Assembly (NCBI GenBank): GCA_050731755.1
Contig: JBOHPP010000181.1
Location: 1 to 39,039, forward strand
From: JBOHPP01 sp050731755
GTDB taxonomy: Bacteria > Methylomirabilota > Methylomirabilia > Rokubacteriales > CSP1-6
Direction of reading: 5' to 3'
DNA length: 39,039 bases
Below are positions 22,513 to 31,116 of this stretch, piece after piece; position 1 is the first letter of the stretch; each line of letters opens with the position of its first letter. The translations under genes and the position numbers were made by a program. The notes under the pieces are model-generated. The model was given only the letters and a program-made list of their open reading frames with translations, was not told where the DNA came from and did not search any database.

Positions 22513-23525
22513 GTCGCGGAGGCCAGCGCGTACAGACCGAGCCAGAGCGTCAAGAGATCCTTGACGCCCCACCACACGCCTTCGTCAGCCCCTTCGACAT
22601 GCCCCAGGGTGCCGAGCAGCGCGACGGTCGTCGGGCCCCGCCGCGCGGCCGCCAGCCGGAGGCTTTCGGTATAGGGCACCGCCCGATCTCCGCGGCCGTG
22701 GATGAGAAGAAGCCGGGCCGGGATGTCGGCGGCGACGTGCACCGGCGACAGCGCCTCGAGCAGGCGGCGCAGGTCGGCGGGTGGCGCAGCCAGAAACGCG
22801 GCGATCCGCGCGCGATCGCCCTCCTCGATGGCCCGCCGCGTCGGCTCGTCGACCAGGTCGGCGTTGGCGGCGACGAACATGCGCACGATCTCGGGATCAT
22901 GATCGACGTGGCCTCGCACGTCGCCCCAGGCGAAATCGCCGGTGAGGAAGAACCGCAGCAGCTCATGGGCGGAGGCGTAGCCCCCGACGGTGACGACCAT
23001 GGCCACCCGATGGCGGACCCGCGGGTCGGCGGCGGCGAGCAGCGCGGGCCCGGCGCCGATGCTCACCGCAATCACCGATACCGACCGCGCGTCGCGGGCG
23101 GCCTCGATCGCGGTGACCACGGGCTCGGCATCGCTCGGCCGTAGACGACCCTGCATCAACCCCGGCAGGCTCGGCACCAGCACGTCGAACCCGGCCCGGG
23201 CCAGCAGCCGGGCTGCGTGGCCCGCCCGGCGATCGTCTTTGCCCGCCGACGCGAAGCCATGGACGAGCACGAGCGGCACCGGCGTCCGCACCTGCCGGGC
23301 GGCGTAGCGGTCGGTGAGGACCGCACCGCGCAGGGGCTGGCGGCGCGGCTCGGCGGTGAGGCCCGTGAGCACGCTCAGCCGGCCGCCGCTGATGAACTCG
23401 GCGAGAAAGGCGCCGGCGAGAAGCCACCGCTGGGCGGCCAGGGCCACGGGGGTGACGAGGACGAGCGCGAGGAGGAGCGGGAGGAGCCGGGCTACTTCCG
23501 GTTGACGCACTTCACGAGACGCCAC
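22509..23525 (-). CDS. Alpha/beta hydrolase with N-terminal membrane anchor
   Basis: A 338-residue protein. An N-terminal hydrophobic helix (LLPLLLALVLVTPVALAAQ) would anchor or export it. The hydrolase core has the oxyanion strand VPLVLVHGFASAG, nucleophile elbow AVSIGAG (Ser in xSxGxG), an Asp in HGRGDRAVPY and the catalytic His in LGHVEG. It is similar in layout to dienelactone-hydrolase or BAAT-like lipases; the substrate is unknown. The GTG at 23525 overlaps the methyltransferase gene by 34 nt; a GTG at 23510 is also possible. The two are probably one operon. Confidence 0.85.
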   Translation of the reverse strand: MASREVRQPEVARLLPLLLALVLVTPVALAAQRWLLAGAFLAEFISGGRLSVLTGLTAEPRRQPLRGAVLTDRYAARQVRTPVPLVLVHGFASAGKDDRRAGHAARLLARAGFDVLVPSLPGLMQGRLRPSDAEPVVTAIEAARDARSVSVIAVSIGAGPALLAAADPRVRHRVAMVVTVGGYASAHELLRFFLTGDFAWGDVRGHVDHDPEIVRMFVAANADLVDEPTRRAIEEGDRARIAAFLAAPPADLRRLLEALSPVHVAADIPARLLLIHGRGDRAVPYTESLRLAAARRGPTTVALLGTLGHVEGADEGVWWGVKDLLTLWLGLYALASAT

Positions 23526-24121
23526 CCGTTGAACATGTTCACCCGCACCACCAGCTCGGGGACGAGGCCAACCTGCGTGAGCAGGGGCCGCAGCGGCAGG
23601 TTCGACTTCCAGCCGAGGCGCGTGCAGAGCGGCGCCACGAAATCTTCGAAGCGGCCGATGACCCGGCTACTGCTCCGAAAGTGATTCAGGAGGACGAGGA
23701 TCCCGTCCGGCCGCAGCACGCGGCGCATCTCCCGGAGCACGGCCACCGGATCCGGCACGGCGGAAATCGTGTAGGTGGCCACCACCTTGTCGAACTCGTT
23801 CTCGGCGAAATCCATCGAGGTGGCGTCCATGACCTTGAGGGTGACGTTGGGCATCGTGAGCGTCTGCACGCGCTCCACCGCCTTGTCGAGCATCTCCTGG
23901 GAGATATCGATGCCGGTGAGGCGCACGGCTGGAGGGTACAGCGGCAGATTCAGACCGGTGCCGATGCCCACCTCCAGCACATGATCGTTGCGCTGGAGAC
24001 CGAGATGTTTGATGGCCGCGGCCCGGCCGGGAGCGAAGATCCAGTCGAAGATAAAATCGTAGACGGGCGCGTACAGCTCGTACGCGCGTTGGACCTGCCT
24101 CTTTTCCAGCACCACGTCCAC
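23492..24121 (-). CDS. Class I SAM methyltransferase, PmtA-like
   Basis: A 209-residue methyltransferase. YELYAPVYDFIFDWIF followed by VLEVGIGTGLNLPLYP (SAM motif I), GIDISQEMLDKA (motif II) and a DATSMDF loop match phosphatidylethanolamine N-methyltransferases of the PmtA type, with UbiE/MenG-like enzymes as the alternative. I chose GTG 24121 because GGAGGAG lies 6 nt before it. A TTG at 24175 in the same frame would add 18 residues of low-quality sequence. Membrane phospholipid modification would suit the adjacent membrane-anchored hydrolase, but this is inference. Confidence 0.87.
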   Translation of the reverse strand: MDVVLEKRQVQRAYELYAPVYDFIFDWIFAPGRAAAIKHLGLQRNDHVLEVGIGTGLNLPLYPPAVRLTGIDISQEMLDKAVERVQTLTMPNVTLKVMDATSMDFAENEFDKVVATYTISAVPDPVAVLREMRRVLRPDGILVLLNHFRSSSRVIGRFEDFVAPLCTRLGWKSNLPLRPLLTQVGLVPELVVRVNMFNGWRLVKCVNRK

Positions 24122-24238
24122 GCGGGGCTCCTCCAGCGCCTTGGATTCGAGGCCGGTCCCTTGCCAGGAAGTCAACCGCTCTGCATGTTACCCGTGGCCC
24201 GGCCGGTTGCACAAGAAGAATGTGAGATTCTGCGCGCG

Positions 24239-25585
24239 TCAGAGCAGGAAGCGAATGAGCAGCGTGGCCAGCCCCAAAAATGAAAAAAATCCAAAGACAT
24301 CGGTGAAGGTGGTGATGATCACGCTCGATGCAATGGCCGGATCGATGCGGAACGCTCGGAGCGCAAAAGGTACCAGCGTTCCCGCCACCGCCGCCACCAC
24401 CATATTGATGAGCAGCGCGAGACCGAGGATCGCCGAAAGCAGCAGCTGGCCCTTCCAGGCGTAGGCGATGACGGCGATCACCAGGCCGTTGACCGCTCCG
24501 GTCGTCAGCGCGAGCCAGACCTCCTTCTTGAGCACCCGCGGCAGCATGCTCCGCGTCAACTCGCCCAAGGCCAGCCCGCGCACCACGACCGTGGCCGTCT
24601 GGGTGGTGCCGATGCCGCCCATCGAGGCGACGATGGGCATGAACACGGCGAGCAGGGCCAGGGACTGGATCGACGACTCGAAGAGACCGATGACCGAGGC
24701 GGCCAGGACGGCGGTCCCCAGGTTCACCAGCCGCCAGACGAGCCGCCGGCCGAACACGGTCTGCGGTGGATCCAGCGCCGTCTCGTCGCCGGCGGCGCCG
24801 CCCAGCCGCTGGATGTCCTCGGTGGCCTCCTCGTGGATGACGTCGATGACGTGATCCACGCTGATGGCGCCGAGCAGGCGGCGCCCGGCGTCGACCACCG
24901 GGATCTGGATGAGGTCGTAGCGCTCGACGAGGCGGGCCACCTCCTCCTGGTCGGTGTCCACCGTCACGCTTTCGACGTCCTCGTCGCGGATGGCGCGGAT
25001 CGGGGCCGCCAGGTCGGCGGTGAGCAGACGGTGAAGCGGCACCATTCCCACCAGGTGCTCGTGGTCGTCGATCACGTACAGATAGAACGCGTCTTCACCC
25101 GTCTTCGACTTCCGGATGTACTCGATCGCCTGGCCCACCGTGCTGCTCTCGGGCACGGCGACGAAGTCCGGCGACATGAGGCGCCCGGCCGTGCCCTCGT
25201 CGTACTCGAGGATTTCCTGGACCTCTTCGGACTTCTTCTCCTCCATGAGATCGAGGAGCTTGTCGGCCTCCTCCTTGGGCAGCTCCTCGACCACCTCGAC
25301 GACCTCGGCGGCCGCCATGCGCTCGAGGATGCGGGAAACCTCGCCCTCGTCCAGCGCGTGGAGAAGCTCGCGGGCGGTGGCGTCGCCCAGCTCGCCCAGC
25401 ACGTCCCCGGCGTGCTCCGGCGCGAGCAGTCGGAAGACGCGGATCTGGTCGGCGGTGGGCAGCTCACGGATGATCGAGGCCACGTCAGCGGCGTACGCGT
25501 CCTCCAGCAGGGCCGCGAGCCGCTCGTCGCGCCCGCCGCCCAGCAGCTCCTTGACCGATTCGATCAGCCGCTCAGTCTCTCCCAT
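24239..25585 (-). CDS. mgtE: Magnesium transporter MgtE
   Basis: A 448-residue MgtE channel: an N-terminal helical domain (about 1-130) rich in Glu, including the EELPKEEADKLLDLM helix, two CBS domains (about 135-255; LMSPDFVAVPESSTVGQAI and VDTDQEEVARLVERYDLI) and five C-terminal transmembrane helices. The pore segment contains FMPIVASMGGIGTTQ and NMVVAAVAGTLVPF, and the protein ends TDVFGFFSFLGLATLL. Cytosolic Mg2+ binding to the N and CBS domains closes the channel in the family. A GAGAGAG ribosome site precedes the ATG. Confidence 0.96.
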   Translation of the reverse strand: MGETERLIESVKELLGGGRDERLAALLEDAYAADVASIIRELPTADQIRVFRLLAPEHAGDVLGELGDATARELLHALDEGEVSRILERMAAAEVVEVVEELPKEEADKLLDLMEEKKSEEVQEILEYDEGTAGRLMSPDFVAVPESSTVGQAIEYIRKSKTGEDAFYLYVIDDHEHLVGMVPLHRLLTADLAAPIRAIRDEDVESVTVDTDQEEVARLVERYDLIQIPVVDAGRRLLGAISVDHVIDVIHEEATEDIQRLGGAAGDETALDPPQTVFGRRLVWRLVNLGTAVLAASVIGLFESSIQSLALLAVFMPIVASMGGIGTTQTATVVVRGLALGELTRSMLPRVLKKEVWLALTTGAVNGLVIAVIAYAWKGQLLLSAILGLALLINMVVAAVAGTLVPFALRAFRIDPAIASSVIITTFTDVFGFFSFLGLATLLIRFLL

Positions 25586-25665
25586 CGCTCTCTCGCGTCG
25601 CCTCGCGCTTCTCGCAGTATGGCGCGGCCGCGATGAACCTCAAGTGGTTTGTCGGACGGTCGGAG

Positions 25666-25793
25666 CCACACCTTCCTGGAGCAGGCCACCCACGGAGCTA
25701 CCCGACCTCGTGGCTTCCGCTACAAACATCCACGCCCTCCGGGAACAGGCCACCCACGGACCAAGGCGGGCTCGCGGCCCCCGCTACAACAGT
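25666..25793. repeat. Two-unit 64-bp tandem repeat
   Basis: Two copies with 64-bp period (25666-25729 and 25730-25793). Strongly shared blocks are CCAC-CC-TCC-GGA with variable single bases, CAGGCCACCCACGGA (25682 and 25746), and CTCG-GGC-CCGCTACAA. The second unit runs into the 3' end of the aspartase gene, and its TTGTAG (minus strand) supplies that gene's stop. The space between mgtE and the aspartase (25586-25783) holds little else. Confidence 0.7.
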
Positions 25794-27235
25794 CTCGCGC
25801 GCAGGCGCCGGTACGCTGGGCTCGCTTGCAGCCGTCGTTTCAGTCCCAGGTCGAGCCGCTGAGGCCGGGTGGTGGCCCGAGGCCCCAGCAGCCGGGCGAG
25901 AGTGCGGCGATCGGCGAGCCCGCGCCGGGCCACGACGTCCCGGAGCGGACGGCCTGTGGCCAGCGCCTCCTTGACCAGCTCGGCGGTCACCTCGTAGCCG
26001 AGGTACGGGGACAGCGCGGTGGCCTCGATCAGGCTGCCGGCCATCAGCGCGGCGACCCGGGGCCTATTCACGGCGATGCCTTCCACACAATGCTCGCGCA
26101 GGAGGCGGACGGCTCGCGTGAAGAGGTCGAAGGCCTGGCCCAGGTTGAAGGCGACCAGCGGTGTCATGACGTTGAGCTCCAGCTCGCCGCGCGCCGCCGC
26201 CAGCGCGATCACGTGATCGTGGCCCGAGACCTGAAAGCAGGCCATCTCCACCGCCTCGACCACCGAGGGATTGACCTTGCCCGGCATGATCGACGAGCCC
26301 GGCTCCACCTCGGGCAGCCTCAGCTCGGCGAGCCCGGTGTGGGGGCCCGAGGCGAGCAGCCGCAGGTCGAAACAGATCTTGGCGAGATCGACGGCGACCC
26401 CCCGGAGCGCCGCCGAGCAGGCGAGCAGCGGCCTCAAGCTCCAGGTCGTGGTCACGGCGCTGGGGGCGGGTGTCAGCCGGCGGCCCGTCAACCGCGAGAG
26501 CTCGCGAGTCACCAGGACGCGAAAGCGCGGATGGGCGGTGATGCCGGTGCCCACCGCCGTGCCCCCGAGGCCGATGACGCTGAGCTCGCGCCCGGACGCC
26601 TCCAGGGCCTGGCCGGCTGCCCGCAGGGCTTCGGCGTAGCCGGCGAATACCTGGCCATAGGTGATCGGTACGGCGTCTTGGAGGTGGGTGCGGCCCGGCT
26701 TGATCACCGCCCGCTCGCGGGCGGACAGCCGGCGAAAGGCGCGCTCGAGGCGGGCCAGCTCGCCGCGCAGGGGCGTGAGCAGCTCGAGCGCCATGAGGCG
26801 GATCGCCGTCGGTGTCACGTCGTTGGATGACTGCCCGAGGTTGACGTGGTTGTTGGGGTGAATCGGCGCGTAGCGCCCGCGCCGGCCGCCCAGACGCTCG
26901 TTGGCGAGGTTGGCGATCACCTCGTTGACGTTCATGTGGCTCGGCGTGCCGGCCCCGGCTTGCAGGCTGTCGAGCACCGCCGCGTCGGGCACGCGGCCGG
27001 CGAGCACGCGATCGGCGGCCCAGGCGATGGCCCGGGCCCAGCGCTCCGGCAGGAGGCCCAGCCGCGCGTTGACTCGCGCGGCGGCCTTCTTCACGAGTGC
27101 CAGGCCGCGAACGAGAGCGGGGTGGGGCGGGCGGTCGGTGAGATGGAAAATCTCCCGCGCGCGCTGCGTGAAGACGCCGTAGAGCGCGCGAGAGGGAACC
27201 GCCTTGGCGCCGAGGCTGTCACGCTCTCGGCGCAT
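25784..27235 (-). CDS. aspA: Aspartate ammonia-lyase / class II fumarase family enzyme
   Basis: A 483-residue member of the aspartase/fumarase superfamily. The signature GSSIMPGKVNP and the regions PSHMNVNEVIANLANE, NNHVNLGQSSNDVTPTA and GRTHLQDAVPITYGQ are present. The stretch CFQVSGHDHVIALAAARGEL, followed by LNVMTPLVAFNLGQ, is closer to aspartases than to FumC, so conversion of aspartate to fumarate and ammonia is favoured; fumarase or argininosuccinate-type activity is less likely. It lies 12 nt after a small Cys/His gene that has a sigma-54 promoter, so nitrogen-linked control is plausible. The C-terminal 30 residues are Arg-rich and end inside the tandem repeat. Confidence 0.88.
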   Translation of the reverse strand: MRRERDSLGAKAVPSRALYGVFTQRAREIFHLTDRPPHPALVRGLALVKKAAARVNARLGLLPERWARAIAWAADRVLAGRVPDAAVLDSLQAGAGTPSHMNVNEVIANLANERLGGRRGRYAPIHPNNHVNLGQSSNDVTPTAIRLMALELLTPLRGELARLERAFRRLSARERAVIKPGRTHLQDAVPITYGQVFAGYAEALRAAGQALEASGRELSVIGLGGTAVGTGITAHPRFRVLVTRELSRLTGRRLTPAPSAVTTTWSLRPLLACSAALRGVAVDLAKICFDLRLLASGPHTGLAELRLPEVEPGSSIMPGKVNPSVVEAVEMACFQVSGHDHVIALAAARGELELNVMTPLVAFNLGQAFDLFTRAVRLLREHCVEGIAVNRPRVAALMAGSLIEATALSPYLGYEVTAELVKEALATGRPLRDVVARRGLADRRTLARLLGPRATTRPQRLDLGLKRRLQASPAYRRLRARLL

Positions 27236-27247
27236 CAGCGAACAGAC

Positions 27248-27475
27248 TCAGGCGGCCAAGTCTCGCGCTTGATACCGGTGCCGGTCCCCTGCCGCGCTGG
27301 GAACGAGTCGGGGCCGCTTGCCGTGGCGGCCGAAGTACCACGCCTCGTAGCACTCGCGGTGATAGGTACCGACTGGAGTCACCACCTGGGGTGCGTAGCG
27401 CGCCACCAGCATGAAGCAGCGCCCGCACGGAGGCGCCCCCTTCATATTCACGTCCGCGACATGCTGATCGTCCAT
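27248..27475 (-). CDS. Small C-x2-C / H-x2-C protein, first gene of sigma-54 operon
   Basis: A 75-residue protein starting at ATG 27475. It has a likely zinc site: CGRC near residue 16 and HREC about 20 residues later, with GTYHRECYEAWYFGRHG giving a LIM or treble-clef look. The C-terminus is basic. The frame is open further upstream to a TTG at 27541, but that overlaps the sigma-54 promoter and would precede the transcript, so it is rejected. Only 12 nt separate it from the aspartase gene. A regulatory or nucleic-acid-binding role is conceivable, but not shown. Confidence 0.65.
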   Translation of the reverse strand: MDDQHVADVNMKGAPPCGRCFMLVARYAPQVVTPVGTYHRECYEAWYFGRHGKRPRLVPSAAGDRHRYQARDLAA

Positions 27476-27537
27476 GGCCTTGCTCGTCCTTTTCCGGCCC
27501 GCCTTCCCGGGGGGGCCTTCGAATGCCCAGGGACATC

Positions 27538-27552
27538 GCAAGGGTGGTGCCA
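27538..27552 (-). promoter_or_regulatory. Sigma-54 promoter of small-zinc-protein/aspartase operon
   Basis: On the minus strand: TGGCAC (27552-27547), CACCC, TTGC (27541-27538). GG at 27551-27550 and GC at 27539-27538 are exactly 10 apart; the match to both core elements is complete. The start is expected near 27526, about 50 nt before the ATG at 27475. The palindrome at 27610-27630 lies about 60-80 bp upstream, a suitable activator-site distance. Confidence 0.75.
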
Positions 27553-27609
27553 GCCAACGACGTCTGCATTTTCACTGAGTTCTGGGCCTTGAGCCCGCGA
27601 TGCAGAGGG

Positions 27610-27630
27610 GGTGTAGGTAAGACTTACACC
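27610..27630. promoter_or_regulatory. Palindrome, candidate activator site
   Basis: GGTGTA (27610-27615) and TACACC (27625-27630) flank an 11-bp perfect palindrome GTAAGACTTAC (27617-27627). It overlaps the otsA-like stop codon and is upstream of the sigma-54 promoter at 27538-27552. It could instead act as a weak transcription terminator. Confidence 0.45.
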
Positions 27631-29870
27631 ACAGTGTCCCCGGATGTGCCGTCCCGTTCGACGGCCGGGCGCGACACACGGGCCAGCTCGCTCAGCAGGT
27701 GCCCGGCCCACCGGTAGATGTTGTGCTCGCGAACCTGAGCCCGCATCCGCGCCATTCGCGCGCGACGCTCCGGCGGCGGCATCTCGACGGCGCGCCGGAT
27801 GGCGGTCGCCGTGTCCTCGAGGTCGTAGGGATTCACCATCAGCGCGTCCACCAGCTCGCGCGAGGCGCCGGTGAAGCGGCTGAGGATCAGCACGCCGTCG
27901 TCGTCGTCCCGGGCGGCTATGAACTCCTTGGCCACCAGGTTCATGCCATCGTGCAGCGACGTGACCATGCAGAAGTCGGCCGATCGATAGTAGGCGCGGA
28001 TCTCGCGGCGGTCATGGTGGCGCTCGCGGTACACGATCGGCCGCCAGCCGCGCTCGCCGATCTCCTCGTTGATCGCGCGCACGATGGAGCGCGTCTCTTC
28101 CTGCAGCGCCTGGTACCGCGGAATCCGCAAGCGGCTGGGGGAGGCCAGCTGCACGAACACGATGCGCCGCCGGTACTCCGGCCAGCGCTCGAAGAACCGG
28201 CGGATGGCTCGGAAGCGCTCGGGCAACCCTTTGGTGTAGTCCACCCGTTCGACGCCGACGCCCACGAACTCGGCGGACACCTCCAGGCTGGCCAAAAGCG
28301 CCGCCCGGTCGACCGGCGGGTCGTCGTCGTCCACCAGGTCGGTGGCCACGCTGATAGGAAAGGGCAGGACGTGCGTGGTGTGCTGGCCCCGGACCACCGT
28401 GAAGTGGTCCCAATCGACCCGGCCCTCGATACTCCGCTCGGCAGTCTCCAGGAAGTTGTTGCAGTGGAACTGGGTATGGAAGCCGACAAGGTCGGCCCCC
28501 AGCATCCCCAGCACGATGTCCTGCTGCCACGGGCAGATTCCGAACGCCTCGAAGTTGGGCCAGGGGATGTGCCAGAACAGGGCCACGCGCGCGTCCGGGC
28601 GCTCGCGCTTGATCATCTGGGGTAGGAGGGCGAAGTGATAGTCCTGAACCAGCACGATTGGGGCCTCCGACTTCTCCATCTCCTCGAGCAGGGTGTCGGC
28701 GAATCGCCGATTGACGGCGCGGTAGTGCTCCCAGTCGTCGGCCCGGAACTGAGGCCGCTCGTGGACGATGTGGCAGAGCGGCCACAGGCCCTCGTTGGCG
28801 AAGCCGTAGTAGTAGCCGGCCTCTTCCTCGTTGCTCAGCCAGACCCGCCGCAGCGTGTAGTCCGGGTCGTACATGGGGAGCCCGATGCGCTCGCCCACCA
28901 CACGGTCGGCATCGCCGCTGCCGTGCGCCACCCAGACCCCCCCGCAGGCCAGCATGATGGGCTCCAGCGCGGTGACCAGGCCGCTGGCCGGCTGAAGCTC
29001 GCGGATCGCTTTGCCGTCGCGGATGTGACTCACGGGCTCACGGTTGGAGACGACGAAGACCGGGCGCGCGCCGAAGCTCATCTGCACGAACTGCTTCAGC
29101 CGCTCCTCCGTCCATACGCTCTCTCCGCGCAACCGAAGTTGGGCCTCCTGCTCGGCGGCGACACGGGCGCGGGCCAATGAGCGGGCCAGCCCCGTCACCT
29201 CTCCAGCCAGCGGACCGAATAGGCTGACATCGGCCTCCGGCGGCGGCGCGATCGGTTGTCCGGTCTTGAGCTGCTTCGTCCACTCCGCGATGCGAGCCAC
29301 GGGGCGCGTGACCATCGAGCGCACCAGCAGCCAGGTGATCCCGGTGAGCACCAGGCTGAGGATGCCGAGGCGGACGGCCGAGCGCTGCCACAGGCTCCAC
29401 TCCAGCTGCTCGAGCGACTGGGCGTCGAGCAGGACGGCGACCGCGCCGATGGCCCGGTCCTCGCGCTCGAGAGGAACCACGTGGACGAGGCGGGGAACTC
29501 CGCCGAGCTCGCGGAAGGCCCGCGCCGGGGCCCGCGTCTTCATGGCGTCGGAGACGAGAGGGGATAGCGGCCCCAGCTGCGCCTTCACGTCGCTCGTCGC
29601 GTCCAACACGCTGCCGAACTCGTCGTAGATGGCGATGCCTCGATCGGGACGCCCGAAGCGCTTGAGGATGCGGTCGAAGCCGACGCGCGCCTGCCGGGCC
29701 GCCAGCGGCTCGGCCGCCTCCCGCACGGCGTCCGCGGCCAGCGCGGCGCGGCGGCCGAGGTCCTGAACGAGGCGGCTGCGATCCTCGACGACCTCGAGGT
29801 ACGTGAAGCCAACGGTGACGACCAGCGTGGCCAGCCAGATGCCGCCGAGGAGCCGGAGCAGCAGACGCAT
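27624..29870 (-). CDS. Membrane sensor-HAMP-GT20 fusion (trehalose-6-phosphate synthase-like)
   Basis: A 748-residue protein. Residues 4-25 form TM1, about 26-165 an extracytoplasmic domain, about 168-188 TM2, and about 188-245 a HAMP linker (VTRPVARIAEWTKQL...LAGEVTGLARSLAR). A complete GT20 catalytic domain follows from about 268: FVVSNREP, YYYGFANEGLWPL, VQDYHFALLPQM, FWHIPWPNFE, GVERVDYTKGLPERF, SLHDGMNLVAKEF and ILSRFTGASREL. These match OtsA, which joins UDP-glucose and glucose-6-phosphate. Glucosylglycerol-phosphate synthase is an alternative. No phosphatase (otsB) is adjacent. The sensor portion suggests osmolyte synthesis tuned by an outside signal. The start is 18 nt after apgM. Confidence 0.9.
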   Translation of the reverse strand: MRLLLRLLGGIWLATLVVTVGFTYLEVVEDRSRLVQDLGRRAALAADAVREAAEPLAARQARVGFDRILKRFGRPDRGIAIYDEFGSVLDATSDVKAQLGPLSPLVSDAMKTRAPARAFRELGGVPRLVHVVPLEREDRAIGAVAVLLDAQSLEQLEWSLWQRSAVRLGILSLVLTGITWLLVRSMVTRPVARIAEWTKQLKTGQPIAPPPEADVSLFGPLAGEVTGLARSLARARVAAEQEAQLRLRGESVWTEERLKQFVQMSFGARPVFVVSNREPVSHIRDGKAIRELQPASGLVTALEPIMLACGGVWVAHGSGDADRVVGERIGLPMYDPDYTLRRVWLSNEEEAGYYYGFANEGLWPLCHIVHERPQFRADDWEHYRAVNRRFADTLLEEMEKSEAPIVLVQDYHFALLPQMIKRERPDARVALFWHIPWPNFEAFGICPWQQDIVLGMLGADLVGFHTQFHCNNFLETAERSIEGRVDWDHFTVVRGQHTTHVLPFPISVATDLVDDDDPPVDRAALLASLEVSAEFVGVGVERVDYTKGLPERFRAIRRFFERWPEYRRRIVFVQLASPSRLRIPRYQALQEETRSIVRAINEEIGERGWRPIVYRERHHDRREIRAYYRSADFCMVTSLHDGMNLVAKEFIAARDDDDGVLILSRFTGASRELVDALMVNPYDLEDTATAIRRAVEMPPPERRARMARMRAQVREHNIYRWAGHLLSELARVSRPAVERDGTSGDTVV

Positions 29871-29888
29871 CGTCAGCCGGCCGTCCGG

Positions 29889-31088
29889 TCAGGCCCCGAA
29901 CTTGGTGAGGCGTAACGCATTGGCCATGACCAGCGGCATCAGGTGCTGGGCGGCGATGACGCCGAGGCTGCCTCCCACGCACGCGCGCTCGGTGAACGCC
30001 GTCACCGGATCGGCCCCGCAGTAGCGGCTCCAGAGCATCACCGGCACCGGCTGCCAGCCGTGGCCGGCCAGGACCGCCGGACTGGCGTGGTCGCCGGTGA
30101 CGGCCAGCACGTCGGGTCCGAGCGCCTCGATCTCAGGGAGGAAGGCGTCGAGGCGCTCCAGCGCCGCGACCTTGGCGGGGAAGTCGCCGTCCTCGCCGGC
30201 CTTGTCGGTGTCCTTGTAGTGGACGAAGAAGAAATCGGCGGCCTCCCAATGCTGGCGGAGCGTGGCCACCTCGTCGGTGAACGTGCCGCCCGTCTTGAGC
30301 ACCTCCATGCCGACCAGACGGGCCAGGCCCCGGTACATCGGATAGGCGGCGATGGCGGCGGCACGAAGGCGGAAGACCTCGGGAAACCGGGGAAGCTCCG
30401 AGAGCTGGTCGAAGCCGCGCAGCAGGACCATGTTGGCGGGGGCGGCGTCAGCGAGCCGGCGGCGGGCGTCGTCCACAAACCGGTTGACCAGCCCGGCGGT
30501 AGATTCGGAGTCGGCGTCGAGCGCCCGCACCGGGAGCGGCGCCGTCCCGACCGCCTGCGGATCGGTCTCGCTCAGGTGGGCCTTCAGCCCTGTTCCTCGC
30601 AGCACCAGGACGAAGCGATGCTCCCGGACCGGCTCCACGAACACCTCGACGCCGGGCAACCGCACAGCGCGCAGTCGGTCCGTGAGCCGCATGCAGGTTT
30701 CCGTGCTGATCCGTCCCGCCCGCCGGTCGGTGATGAGCCCGCGGTCGTCGATCGTGCAGAAGTTGCCCCGGGCGGCGACGTCCCCCGGGTGGAGGTCGAA
30801 CTCGATGCCGAGTGCCTCCAGGACGCCGCGCCCCACCCGGTAGGCGAGGGGGTCGTAGCCGAACAGCCCGAGATGCCCGGGGCCGCTGCCCGGCGTGATA
30901 CCGGGGGCCACGTGGCGGATGAGACCACAGGCGGCGCGGGCGGCCAGTCCGTTGAGGTGCGGCAGGCGCGCTGTCTCGAGCTCGGACCGGCCCGTCCGAA
31001 GGTCAGGGAGCCCGCCGAGCCCGTCGAGCGACAGCAGCACGATCTTCGTTTGATTGGGCACGACGAGGTTTGCGATCAGGTCGAGCAC
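29889..31088 (-). CDS. apgM: Cofactor-independent phosphoglycerate mutase, archaeal type (ApgM)
   Basis: A 399-residue alkaline-phosphatase-superfamily mutase interconverting 3- and 2-phosphoglycerate. N-terminal metal site VLLSLDGLGG, nucleophile region GSGPGHLGLFGYDPL, then HYKDTDKAGEDGD and VTGDHASP supply the metal ligands. The nucleophile segment differs from the usual GSDxAHLS form, so activity should be checked. The start is GTG 31088, 6 nt after a TACACT box (31100-31095). The frame stays open further upstream through the structured element, but that stretch is low-quality and not protein-like. It is co-directional with the HAMP-GT20 gene. Confidence 0.9.
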   Translation of the reverse strand: MLDLIANLVVPNQTKIVLLSLDGLGGLPDLRTGRSELETARLPHLNGLAARAACGLIRHVAPGITPGSGPGHLGLFGYDPLAYRVGRGVLEALGIEFDLHPGDVAARGNFCTIDDRGLITDRRAGRISTETCMRLTDRLRAVRLPGVEVFVEPVREHRFVLVLRGTGLKAHLSETDPQAVGTAPLPVRALDADSESTAGLVNRFVDDARRRLADAAPANMVLLRGFDQLSELPRFPEVFRLRAAAIAAYPMYRGLARLVGMEVLKTGGTFTDEVATLRQHWEAADFFFVHYKDTDKAGEDGDFPAKVAALERLDAFLPEIEALGPDVLAVTGDHASPAVLAGHGWQPVPVMLWSRYCGADPVTAFTERACVGGSLGVIAAQHLMPLVMANALRLTKFGA

Positions 31089-31116
31089 ATCTGAAGTGTA
31101 CCCGAGAACCTTGCGC

